DNA from: Paenibacillus xylaniclasticus
GTDB taxonomy: Bacteria > Bacillota > Bacilli > Paenibacillales > Paenibacillaceae
Length of the DNA: 64,000 nt
Assembly (NCBI RefSeq): GCF_004001065.1
Contig: NZ_BIML01000005.1
Span: 62,001 to 126,000 of the forward strand
Direction: 5' to 3'
Part shown: one piece after another, positions 36,198 to 44,093 of the stretch
How the letters are laid out: every line of letters starts with the position of its first letter
Position numbering within the stretch: position 1 is the stretch's first letter
Notes under the pieces: generated by a model
Seen by the model: the letters and a program-made list of their open reading frames with translations, nothing else
What the model was told of the DNA's origin: nothing
Database searches by the model: none
Made by a program: the position numbers and the translations under genes

Positions 36198-37916
36198 TTA
36201 CGCTTGTTGATCGACACGTTCCATTACGACGGTCGTTAGCTTATTGAGCGCCGACGAAGCATCCTGCTGCGATTGTCCACGAACGGCGAAATATATTTTA
36301 ATTTTCGGTTCAGTGCCGGATGGTCGCAAGCAGAACCACGATCCATCGGCGAGCATGTATTTCAGTACGTTCTCCGGCGGGAGACCGTTCAGACCTGCGC
36401 TGTAATCAAGCACACGATCAACTTTAATGCCCGCGATTTCCTTCGGTGGATTGCTGCGCCAGTCTTCCATAATAGCGCTGATCTTCTGTACGCCATCGAG
36501 CCCTTTGAGCGTCCGGGACTGGAGGCCCTCCAAATAAGTACCGTACTGCGCGTATAGCTCTAGCAATACATCATACAGCGTTTTCCCTTGATTTTTATAG
36601 TATGCCGCAGCTTCGCAAATCAATAAGGAAGCGACGACAGCGTCTTTATCGCGTGCATAGGTGCCTGTCAAATAACCGTAGCTTTCCTCATAACCGAACA
36701 AGAACGTACGCTCACCCGTCGCTTCATACTGCGTCATTTTCTCCCCGATGTACTTAAAGCCCGTTAATGTGTTCGCAACGTCCACTCCGAAAGATTTCGC
36801 AATGTCCGCCCCCATCTCGCTCGTCACGATCGTTTTGACAACGATGCCGTTAGCCGGAAGCCGGCTTTGCTCCTTTAATTGGCTGAGTGTATAGTACACC
36901 ATTATCGCTCCGGACTGGTTACCAGACAGAACGACATATTCTCCCTGATTGTTTTTCACGACGGCGCCCATCCGATCCGCATCAGGGTCCGTTCCGATAA
37001 TGATGTCCGCGTCCGCTTGCTTGGCAAGCTCAATGGCTTTCGTGAACGCTTCGCGCTCTTCCGGATTCGGCGATTTGACCGTGCTGAAGTATCCATCCGG
37101 CTGTTCCTGCTCCGGCACGATATGTACATGTTTAAAACCCGCCTTCGCGAGAACCCCACGTACCGGCAAATTACCCGATCCATGCAACGGCGTGTAGACG
37201 ATGGACACCCGATCACCTAATCCGCCTTTCAGCAGCTCTGCATTCAAGCTGCAAGCTGCCACAGTATCAATGTAAAGATCGTCTTCCGCTTGGCCGATCC
37301 AATGCAGCAGACCATTAGCTTCCGCTTGCTCGCGGCTAATTTTGCGTACTTGATCGAATGAAGTAACCTGCTGAATCTTCGCAATCGCCTGTTCCGCTTC
37401 ATGCGGAACTAACTGGCAGCCATCCTTATTGTAAGCCTTGTAGCCGTTATACTCCGGCGGATTATGGCTGGCCGTAATGACAATGCCTGCTGTCGCCTTC
37501 AGCGCGCGCACCGAGAACGACAGCTGAGGTGTCGGACGAAGCGATGGGAACAAATAAGCTTTAATGCCGTTCGCCGCAAGCACAAGCGCTGCATCTAGCG
37601 CGAATTCCGGTGAATTGTTGCGGGAATCGTGTGCGATCACGACCGAAGGACTGTTCGCTCCTTGCGAGAGCACCCAATCCGACAACCCCTGAGTCGCTTT
37701 ACCGACTGTATAAGCATTCAACCGGTTCGTTCCCGCTCCCATTACGCCGCGCAAGCCGCCCGTACCGAACTCCAAATCCCGATAGAACCGATCGACAATC
37801 TCCTTCTCATTGTCGGCAATTTGACGAAGCTCCTCCTTGGTCGTTTCGTCAATCGATGGATCGTTAAGCCACTCCTTATATTTTGCAAGCGCCGCCTCAT
37901 TCACGGATATAGACAT
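36198..37916 (-). CDS. pgcA: Phospho-sugar mutase (phosphoglucomutase/phosphomannomutase)
   Basis: About 572 residues from the ATG at 37916. All alpha-D-phosphohexomutase motifs are present: the active-site serine loop ITASHNPPEYNGYKAYN (near residue 149), the Mg loop GTDPDADRMG (near 311), the sugar loop FLFGYEESYGYL and the phosphate loop RPSGTEPKIKIYF. It interconverts hexose 1- and 6-phosphates, supplying nucleotide-sugar precursors for wall polymer and glycolipid. It ends just before the DUF5693-csaB-tagA-tagO run, consistent with feeding that pathway. Confidence 0.93.
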   Translation of the reverse strand: MSISVNEAALAKYKEWLNDPSIDETTKEELRQIADNEKEIVDRFYRDLEFGTGGLRGVMGAGTNRLNAYTVGKATQGLSDWVLSQGANSPSVVIAHDSRNNSPEFALDAALVLAANGIKAYLFPSLRPTPQLSFSVRALKATAGIVITASHNPPEYNGYKAYNKDGCQLVPHEAEQAIAKIQQVTSFDQVRKISREQAEANGLLHWIGQAEDDLYIDTVAACSLNAELLKGGLGDRVSIVYTPLHGSGNLPVRGVLAKAGFKHVHIVPEQEQPDGYFSTVKSPNPEEREAFTKAIELAKQADADIIIGTDPDADRMGAVVKNNQGEYVVLSGNQSGAIMVYYTLSQLKEQSRLPANGIVVKTIVTSEMGADIAKSFGVDVANTLTGFKYIGEKMTQYEATGERTFLFGYEESYGYLTGTYARDKDAVVASLLICEAAAYYKNQGKTLYDVLLELYAQYGTYLEGLQSRTLKGLDGVQKISAIMEDWRSNPPKEIAGIKVDRVLDYSAGLNGLPPENVLKYMLADGSWFCLRPSGTEPKIKIYFAVRGQSQQDASSALNKLTTVVMERVDQQA

Positions 37917-38052
37917 CTCAACCATTCCTCTCTCTATGTTTCTCACTTATCACGTTCTTATCTCTATCCGGCTCATGCCTTCTGTCTAAATCCAAGATGA
38001 TATCAACGGATGCTTGAAATTAGATTCTAATGCGATAAGAGTGTGATAAGAC

Positions 38053-38484
38053 TTAGGAAGGATCAGACAGGGCGAACATAATGCCGCCCTCAGCAACAAC
38101 CTTATCATCCACCTTCGCAACTGCGTGGCCCTTGCCTACTTTGCCTTTCAGGCGTGTAATTTCGACTTCAAGCCGAAGCGTATCACCCGGCGTCACCTGT
38201 CCGCGGAAGCGGAACTCATCAATCCCTGCAAAAAAAGCAAGCTTACCGCGGTTTTCCTCGATTTTCAATATCGCTACCGCGCCGACCTGCGCCAACGCCT
38301 CTACGATCAGAACACCCGGCATAACCGGATATCCCGGAAAATGTCCAGCGAAGAACGGTTCATTCATCGTAACATTTTTGATTCCGACGGCGCGTACGCC
38401 TTCTTCTACCTCGACAATGCGGTCTACAAGCAGAAAAGGCTGACGGTGCGGAATAATTTGTTGAATTTCATTAATGTCCATCAT
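38053..38484 (-). CDS. fabZ: 3-hydroxyacyl-ACP dehydratase FabZ
   Basis: About 143 residues from [20 protein letters not shown], with GGAGGAG 6 nt before the ATG at 38484; a longer frame opening upstream lacks a ribosome site. The hot-dog fold signature [19 protein letters not shown] holds the catalytic His and Glu. FabZ dehydrates 3-hydroxyacyl-ACP in fatty-acid elongation. Length is typical. It lies between pgsA and pgcA. Confidence 0.95.
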   Translation of the reverse strand: MMDINEIQQIIPHRQPFLLVDRIVEVEEGVRAVGIKNVTMNEPFFAGHFPGYPVMPGVLIVEALAQVGAVAILKIEENRGKLAFFAGIDEFRFRGQVTPGDTLRLEVEITRLKGKVGKGHAVAKVDDKVVAEGGIMFALSDPS

Positions 38485-38598
38485 TTGGAACTCCTCCTCC
38501 ATAAAATTATGACCCGCCTTAAGCATAATCTCCCTGATCGGTGACAACATAAAACTATCCTTCGCGAAACTGCAGTTCGCGCAGGTTGAGATAAGGGG

Positions 38599-38639
38599 GC
38601 TCGAATGCCGTTAGCTGCAAGACGCTAGCGCATTCGAGC
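38599..38639. repeat. Long hairpin between pgsA and fabZ
   Basis: A 10-bp perfect outer stem (38599-38608 / 38630-38639) is continued by a 6-bp inner stem (38610-38615 / 38624-38629, one G-U) around a loop of eight. No T run follows on the minus strand (CCCCTTATCTC), and the plus-strand tail is only TTCTTTG. It could end or attenuate the pgsA transcript, but it is not a standard intrinsic terminator. Confidence 0.6.
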
Positions 38640-38654
38640 TTCTTTGAATTGCGA

Positions 38655-39218
38655 TTAGCTGCCCGTTTGTTCTGTCGTCATCTCATTGCTGCCGCCTTGA
38701 GACTTGTCCCCGCCGCGGTTGATCGCAAAAATCTGAATCATATACATCATTGTCGTCACGAATGAGAAGATGACGACGCTCCAAAGGTAGCCTTGAGCGA
38801 AAGGCGCCTCAAAGAAGATAAACAATATCGCGATGTAATACAGCACCGTCGTTAGCTTGCCCATCCAGTTCGCTGGAACGGTCTTTCTCCCGCTGAAATG
38901 AAATACCGCCGACCCTATAATCATCCCCAAATCGCGAGTGAACATCAGGATCGCCGCCGCAAGCGGAATATGCCCCGTCAGAAGCAAGGACAAAATGACG
39001 GTAATGAGCATCAGCTTATCCGCCAGCGGATCAAGCATCGCTCCGACTGCCGTAATTTGCCCCCTCTTACGTGCAATATAACCGTCTAATACGTCTGTTA
39101 ACCCGGCAAGCACGACAACACCGAACGCCGGAATCATTCGTTCTCCGCCCGCGAAAACAACGATATAGATCGGTATAAGCAGAAATCGCGATATTGTGAG
39201 CAGATTCGGAAGATTCAA
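38655..39218 (-). CDS. pgsA: CDP-diacylglycerol-glycerol-3-phosphate 3-phosphatidyltransferase
   Basis: About 187 residues from the TTG at 39218, giving the usual N-terminus MNLPNLLTISRFLLIP with AAAGGA 8 nt upstream; an earlier TTG at 39260 would add 14 residues. It has four to six membrane segments. The CDP-alcohol phosphotransferase motif is complete: DVLDGYIARKRGQITAVGAM followed by LDPLADKL (D-G-x2-A-R-x8-G-x3-D-x3-D). It makes phosphatidylglycerol phosphate, the committed step to phosphatidylglycerol. Confidence 0.94.
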   Translation of the reverse strand: MNLPNLLTISRFLLIPIYIVVFAGGERMIPAFGVVVLAGLTDVLDGYIARKRGQITAVGAMLDPLADKLMLITVILSLLLTGHIPLAAAILMFTRDLGMIIGSAVFHFSGRKTVPANWMGKLTTVLYYIAILFIFFEAPFAQGYLWSVVIFSFVTTMMYMIQIFAINRGGDKSQGGSNEMTTEQTGS

Positions 39219-39272
39219 ACGTTCACGTCCTTTGCCGGTACGAAATGGATACTGCCTCAAAGTTACCCAACC

Positions 39273-39278
39273 ATTATA
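39273..39278 (-). promoter_or_regulatory. Possible -10 of the pgsA promoter
   Basis: A perfect TATAAT on the minus strand, about 55 bp before the pgsA start. A run of T residues occupies the -35 position, so the promoter is uncertain. Confidence 0.35.
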
Positions 39279-39466
39279 CCTCTACCTATTAAAAAAAAAA
39301 ACTGTCCGCCTGCTCTCCGCCTCGTTGCATACGACTTTTACTGCTGCTTGTTCACCCTAATTAAACTGCCAAAAGTTTCTTTCGGTCTTCAATATCTCGT
39401 CCATGAAGCCGTTATTAGTAAGAGAACCTAATCAGCAAATGGAGAAAGCGAGGTACAATCCACTCT

Positions 39467-41647
39467 ATGCAGCGACACATTTTGACTCCGAAGAAGAAGT
39501 CGGCGCGCTCTTTTATCGCCTTAGCGCTGGCCTTTATGTTGACCATCACATGGCTTTCGGACCGATCTTTCGCAGCCGACACAGTTACTAATCTTGAATT
39601 CGATACGACGGCGTCCGAAATTCTCGTATACGCCGCTGACGACGCGTACTATTTGAATCTGTACGCCACTATGTCTAATCTCTCTACGCGAGTAGATGTA
39701 ACAGATTCTGCAACCTGGAAATCATCCAATACAGCCGTCGCCAAAGTAACGCAAGGCGCAATCGTCGGCGTTGCCAAAGGAAGCGCGAAGATCAGCGCTA
39801 CCTATGGCGGATATACAAAGTCGATCAACGTGAAAGTCGAAGAGCTGTACGATGAAATTTCAATTCAATCCGGCGGAAGCGCCGCACCGGACGAAGCTGC
39901 CTATACATTAGATCAGAGCGTAGCATTTACACTCAACGGCACGAAGAACGGTACAATCACCAACATTACGAGCAGCGCAAGCTGGAGCAGCTCCAATACA
40001 GCTGTTGCTTCCGTTGATAAGGGTAAGCTTACCCTTAACAGCGCCGGCACAACAACGATTACTGCCAGCTACAAAGGCAAGACCGATTCCATCAAAATTA
40101 CGGTAACTTCTCCTTATCAATCGCTTGTCATCTCCGGCTCCGACACGATCGAGCTGGCGGTAGGCGACGCCGCTGTATCATTATCGGCGCAAGTACAGCT
40201 TCAAGGCGGCGGTACGGAGTCCGTGACAGATAAGGCAGAGTGGACAAGCTCCGCTGCTTCTGTCGCAACGGTAGACAAGGGTGTCATCAAAGCTGTCGGC
40301 TCAGGTACGACGACGATTACCGCTTCGTATATGGGCGTTACAGACACTGTCACAGTTGCCGTCCGTCAAGGTGCACAGGATTTGAAAATAACGCCTGGAG
40401 CTGATTTAAATCTCCAGCTGCACGATCAGCCGGTCACGCTGACGGCGCAGGCTCTTAGCAATAACAACACCGTTATTGAGGTTACAGACACTGCGGAATG
40501 GTCGTCGTCGAATATTCTGGTAGCTACAGTATCCGGAGGCGTCGTCACGCCGAAAGGTCTAGGCACCACTACTATTAAAGTGACATACAAAGGTGCGAGC
40601 CGCTCCATTAAAGTAACAGTTTTGCCGTCGGTCTCGACTATGACCATCAGCGAGTCGGACAAAAAAGTTGAAACCTATACAGGTCAAACCGGAACGCTTC
40701 CACAAGTCCAAGCAACTTCGTTCGGCGGCGATGCGATCAGCATCTCATCGTTACTAACGTGGCAGTCTAGCAATTCGAGCGTTGTATCGATATCGAATGG
40801 CAAGTGGAAAGCAGAAGCAGCAGGCACCGCTGAGCTGAGCGCCTCCGTTAACGGACTGAAGGTTAGCGTATCGGTTACCGTTAATGAGAAGCCGCTTCTT
40901 CTCACAGCAGCTGTTGATAATCTAAGCATGATTATCGGCAAAGAATATAGCTTTCCGACCGTAACTGTTGTGAACGAGAACGGTACGGAGATGGACGTTA
41001 CGGATAAGGTAACCTGGAAATCCTCTGCCGCTAATCTACTCGTTCAAGCCAAAGGCCTGAAAGGACTCGCAGCGGCCAACGCAACGTTGACCGGTACTTA
41101 CTTGAACAAGATGGTGAAGGTTAACGTCTCGATCGAAGAAGAAGCTGTGAAGCTGGTCGTCGATCCGAAAACCTTGACACTTAATCCAAAGCAATCTAAG
41201 TCACTGAAAGTAACAGCCACCTACAAAAGCGGCAAAACAGCCGTGGTAAGCACGAAAGTAAATTGGAGCATCAGCGATGAGACAGTCGCCGAATTCTCTA
41301 GTAAAAATACGATTCGTGCAGTGAAGCAGGGAACGGCGGTCATTACGGGTACTTACCAGGACAAATCGGTTACCATATCGCTTAGTGTCGTACCGAAGCT
41401 GAAGTCGCTTGTCCTGTCCGATTCCAAGCTCAACCTTGCGATCGGCGCTTCGCACACAGTCGTGCTTAAAGCATTCTACAATGACGGCACGATGACGATA
41501 CAGACGAATGCGGCGGAATGGACCTCCTCCAACACGAAAGTTGCAGAGATTGTTGATGGCGTCATCGTAGCGAAAGCGAAAGGCACCACCTCAATCAAAG
41601 CGAAGTTCGGCGGAAAGACAGCAACCGTCCGTGTAACCGTTAAATAG
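39467..41647 (+). CDS. Secreted BIG2 (bacterial Ig-like 2) repeat protein
   Basis: 726 residues, the only convincing plus-strand gene. A signal peptide (SFIALALAFMLTITWLSDRSFA) is followed by about seven to eight BIG2 domains of 80-90 residues. Each contains a strand pair like ATWKSSNTAVAKVTQGAIVG VAKG followed by SAKISATYGGYTKSINVKV (shown in two parts). Repeat cores fall near residues 90, 180, 265, 350, 440, 530, 610 and 690. The protein ends with the last repeat, so no SLH, LPXTG or transmembrane anchor is visible. BIG2 domains occur in adhesins and surface proteins. Binding partner unknown. The ribosome site is weak (GCGAGG, 16 nt upstream). Confidence 0.85.
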   Translation: MQRHILTPKKKSARSFIALALAFMLTITWLSDRSFAADTVTNLEFDTTASEILVYAADDAYYLNLYATMSNLSTRVDVTDSATWKSSNTAVAKVTQGAIVGVAKGSAKISATYGGYTKSINVKVEELYDEISIQSGGSAAPDEAAYTLDQSVAFTLNGTKNGTITNITSSASWSSSNTAVASVDKGKLTLNSAGTTTITASYKGKTDSIKITVTSPYQSLVISGSDTIELAVGDAAVSLSAQVQLQGGGTESVTDKAEWTSSAASVATVDKGVIKAVGSGTTTITASYMGVTDTVTVAVRQGAQDLKITPGADLNLQLHDQPVTLTAQALSNNNTVIEVTDTAEWSSSNILVATVSGGVVTPKGLGTTTIKVTYKGASRSIKVTVLPSVSTMTISESDKKVETYTGQTGTLPQVQATSFGGDAISISSLLTWQSSNSSVVSISNGKWKAEAAGTAELSASVNGLKVSVSVTVNEKPLLLTAAVDNLSMIIGKEYSFPTVTVVNENGTEMDVTDKVTWKSSAANLLVQAKGLKGLAAANATLTGTYLNKMVKVNVSIEEEAVKLVVDPKTLTLNPKQSKSLKVTATYKSGKTAVVSTKVNWSISDETVAEFSSKNTIRAVKQGTAVITGTYQDKSVTISLSVVPKLKSLVLSDSKLNLAIGASHTVVLKAFYNDGTMTIQTNAAEWTSSNTKVAEIVDGVIVAKAKGTTSIKAKFGGKTATVRVTVK

Positions 41648-41656
41648 AGCAAACAA

Positions 41657-41695
41657 GCGTCTTCTCGAGAGCACTCTCGTGAAGACGCCTTTTAT
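41657..41695 (+). terminator. Intrinsic terminator of the BIG2 gene
   Basis: A 15-bp stem with one mismatch (41657-41671 / 41674-41688) is followed by CTTTTATTTATT on the plus strand, 9 bp after the stop codon. Confidence 0.85.
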
Positions 41696-41772
41696 TTATT
41701 CGCTGACCGTTCCGTCACGGCCCGATCATACATGCTCACGCACATTAATCCGATATGCAGTCCAGCACAAAT

Positions 41773-41802
41773 AAACAAGCCCGGTCCATAGACCAGGCTT
41801 GT
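41773..41802 (-). terminator. Intrinsic terminator of flhO-flhP-epuA-like operon
   Basis: A 12-bp stem with one G-U pair (41775-41786 / 41791-41802, loop TATG) is followed on the minus strand by TTATTTG. It faces the terminator of the convergent BIG2 gene. Confidence 0.8.
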
Positions 41803-41811
41803 CTTCGTTCA

Positions 41812-42171
41812 TTATGACTTTGAAAACATAAGATCATACAAGTGCCTCCAGGTTTTTACCTGGTACACTTCGGCGCCGGATTGGTTACCGAACACACTAT
41901 AGCCAACGTATAGTCCGGCAACAACTGAGCAGAGCAGCAGAATCGGCACGATGGTCATTCTCAATAACCTGAGCCATATGCTGCGCTTCTTCCGTCGCCG
42001 CGGCTTCTTGCTGGACGATGGTGACGAGCCGCCGCGTTCAGCACGCTTAGGCTCAATATGTTCGTTACCTTCTGCTGATGCATTCAGACGTCGATCGTCT
42101 GCATCCGGCGACGCGGCCGTTCTCGCGGTTCGACTGCCATGAACCGTCGATTGCTGCCAGTTCGTATTCAT
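41812..42171 (-). CDS. EpuA-like small membrane protein ('RNA polymerase subunit beta' family)
   Basis: A 119-residue protein with a charged, Arg/Lys/Ser-rich cytoplasmic N-terminus (residues 1-70; SSPSSSKKPRRRKKRSIWLRLL) and one membrane segment (VPILLLCSVVAGLYVGYSVFG), followed by a short outside tail with QVKTWRHLYDLMF. The membrane and tail pattern matches the EpuA family (PF11772), whose members are often labelled 'DNA-directed RNA polymerase subunit beta' in databases. That label is doubtful for a membrane protein. It lies 20 bp after flhP, in the same transcription unit. Confidence 0.75.
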   Translation of the reverse strand: MNTNWQQSTVHGSRTARTAASPDADDRRLNASAEGNEHIEPKRAERGGSSPSSSKKPRRRKKRSIWLRLLRMTIVPILLLCSVVAGLYVGYSVFGNQSGAEVYQVKTWRHLYDLMFSKS

Positions 42172-42191
42172 CTCGATTCATTCAACTCCGT

Positions 42192-43004
42192 TTATGCGCG
42201 CAAACTGTTGGCCAGTCCCATCATCGTATCGCTGGAGGTCAGCGCACGGGCGCTCAACTGATAGGCGCGCTGCACGTTAATGAGCTCCGTCATCTCGCTC
42301 GTCAAATCCACATTCGACTGTTCGAGGAAGCCTTGACGGACAGCGATGTCACTGCCTTCTCCGGCCGTTACGGTTCTCAACACATCTTCTACATTAACAC
42401 CTTCTGCCACGGCATACAAGTTATCTGCAACTGTCGTAAGCATCGTCGGACGTGTAACCTGAAGCAGCTTCAGCTTGCCGATCGTCGTTACCGTATCATC
42501 CTGCGCGATTGCTTGAACCGTCCCATCCGTAGTTACTCGAATCGTACGGTTAGCCGGAATGACAATCGGCTGATCGTTCTCGCTCATAACCGGGTAGCCG
42601 TCGCTCGTCGCCAGCAGCGCTCTGCCGTCAGTCTGCAGCGACAGTTGGAATGCGCCGTTGCGTGTAAATGCGCTTCCTTCAGGCGTCTGAACCTGATACA
42701 ATGCGTCTCCCTCAATAGCAATATCGAGTCCATTGTCCGTCGCTTTCAGCGTCCCCTGCGTCAAATCTGGTTGAATCGCCATCAATCTGGAGCCCCAGCC
42801 TTGTGTATAGTTCATCGGCGACAAACGCCCCGGCTCCTTGAACTCGTCCGACTGCACCTTCATATTCGTCAGCAGATCTTGGAACGACGCATCCTTGCGC
42901 TTGTATCCAACCGTATTCACGTTCGCGATGTTGTCCGCCAGAATATCGAGCTTCTGCTGAAGCCCGTTCATCGATACCATTGCATTAATCATTGAACCGT
43001 TCAT
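42192..43004 (-). CDS. flhP: Flagellar hook-basal body protein FlhP
   Basis: A 270-residue rod/hook family protein. The N-terminus has MVSMNGLQQKLDILADNIANVNTVGYKR, the flagellar rod motif (read as GLQQKLDILADNIANVNT). The C-terminus has VDLTSEMTELINVQRAYQLSARAL. Central Ig-like/FlgE-F-G domain: DNGLDIAIEGDALYQVQTPEGS. In B. subtilis flhO and flhP, both FlgG-like, follow mbl and form part of the distal rod. It comes 50 bp after flhO. Confidence 0.92.
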   Translation of the reverse strand: MNGSMINAMVSMNGLQQKLDILADNIANVNTVGYKRKDASFQDLLTNMKVQSDEFKEPGRLSPMNYTQGWGSRLMAIQPDLTQGTLKATDNGLDIAIEGDALYQVQTPEGSAFTRNGAFQLSLQTDGRALLATSDGYPVMSENDQPIVIPANRTIRVTTDGTVQAIAQDDTVTTIGKLKLLQVTRPTMLTTVADNLYAVAEGVNVEDVLRTVTAGEGSDIAVRQGFLEQSNVDLTSEMTELINVQRAYQLSARALTSSDTMMGLANSLRA

Positions 43005-43054
43005 CGAGCAACCCTCCGTCTCAGATACCGTTATGTCTTATCGTTCGTCAGCGG

Positions 43055-43921
43055 TTACACGCGTCCGATCTCGTTTACCGCTTTGTCCAAGCTTTTATCA
43101 TAAAATTGTACGACCTTCTGATTCGCCTCGTAAGCACGCAGCGCCGACATCATATCCACCATCGACTGGGCAGCATCGACATTAGAACGTTCATAGTAGC
43201 CTTGACGCACTTCTACGCCATCTGCCGCCGTTACCGGTACAGCTAAAGTTTCGTCCCCTTCCAGACGGAAATTGCCATCTCCCTCACGTACAAGCATATT
43301 CGGATTGTTGATCCGAGTAAGCTGCAGTCCGCTTCCTATATCTGCTCCCGTAAGCCGGTCGACAAAACGGAAATCGTTCGTCAGCGTAACATCATTCAAG
43401 CTTGAGCCCGCAGGAAATTGAATCGGCTGTCCATTCGTGCCCAGGACACGCTGACCGCCTGACGTCACAAGATAGCCCTCTGCATTCAGAGCGAACCGTC
43501 CATCACGCGTATAACGAGGCTCCCCGTTGGCTCCTTCTACTGTGAAAAACGCTTGAGGCCGGAATACAACTTCTCCGTCCTCCGTCACCCCTTTGCCCGA
43601 GCTGTCAAACGTAACGCCCGGAACTTGAATGCTGGACATTAATGCAAAATCACCTGCCAGCCCTGATTCGGTCAAGTCACCTTGAACCTGTAAAGAGATG
43701 CTCTCCTCGGCGAAGACGCCTGTCGACATCCGTCCAATCGTCCGGTCGGAGTTATCGCTTGTGCCAGTCAGCGCCATCAGCACGTCCGGGAATGTACGCG
43801 TTACTTCGTTCGCCTGCTTATACCCCGGCGTGTTAATGTTCGAAATATTGTTCGTAATCGTGTCGTGGCGGCGTTGCTGCGTCGTCAATCCGGCGGCAGC
43901 TGTATACAGCCCTCTTAGCAT
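43055..43921 (-). CDS. flhO: Flagellar hook-basal body protein FlhO
   Basis: A 288-residue paralogue of FlhP with the N-terminal motif MLRGLYTAAAGLTTQQRRHD followed by TITNNISNINTPGYKQ, and the C-terminal SNVDAAQSMVDMMSALRAYEANQK. The order mbl-flhO-flhP is that of B. subtilis. A sigma-D-type promoter lies 55-81 bp upstream, and GGGAGGAATATGAAATG-like sequence gives a good ribosome site (GGGAGG). Confidence 0.93.
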   Translation of the reverse strand: MLRGLYTAAAGLTTQQRRHDTITNNISNINTPGYKQANEVTRTFPDVLMALTGTSDNSDRTIGRMSTGVFAEESISLQVQGDLTESGLAGDFALMSSIQVPGVTFDSSGKGVTEDGEVVFRPQAFFTVEGANGEPRYTRDGRFALNAEGYLVTSGGQRVLGTNGQPIQFPAGSSLNDVTLTNDFRFVDRLTGADIGSGLQLTRINNPNMLVREGDGNFRLEGDETLAVPVTAADGVEVRQGYYERSNVDAAQSMVDMMSALRAYEANQKVVQFYDKSLDKAVNEIGRV

Positions 43922-43975
43922 TTCATATTCCTCCCAGCTTGTCCGATCCTACGGTCAGATGTTCTTCTACTCTAT

Positions 43976-44002
43976 ATATCGGCACAACGGGTCATACCAT
44001 TA
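43976..44002 (-). promoter_or_regulatory. Candidate sigma-D promoter of flhO-flhP
   Basis: On the minus strand TAAT (43999-44002; 3/4 to TAAA), a 15-nt spacer and a perfect sigma-D -10, GCCGATAT (43976-43983). Confidence 0.7.
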
Positions 44003-44023
44003 ATAAATCTTTGGTATGACCCG
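43988..44023. repeat. Inverted repeat overlapping the flhO promoter
   Basis: Perfect 11-bp inverted repeat CGGGTCATACC / GGTATGACCCG (43988-43998 / 44013-44023) with a 14-nt spacer. One arm fills most of the sigma-D spacer, and the -35 lies in the loop. No T run follows on the minus strand, so it does not look like an intrinsic terminator of mbl; it may be an operator or a factor-dependent termination hairpin. Confidence 0.75.
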
Positions 44024-44093
44024 CTTACAAGATTGCTGTTGCCGGCCTCAGCACGTCCCCCCCGAACGCCCTACCCGCCGAACTTGTCTATTT

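Noticed and set aside
39403-39591. 62-codon plus-strand frame overlapping the start of the BIG2 gene
   Set aside because: It overlaps the signal-peptide region of the real gene in another frame and has no ribosome site or family resemblance.
42078-42995. 305-codon plus-strand frame opposite flhP
   Set aside because: It is antisense to a well-supported flagellar rod gene, with Arg/His/Cys-rich translation lacking any motif.
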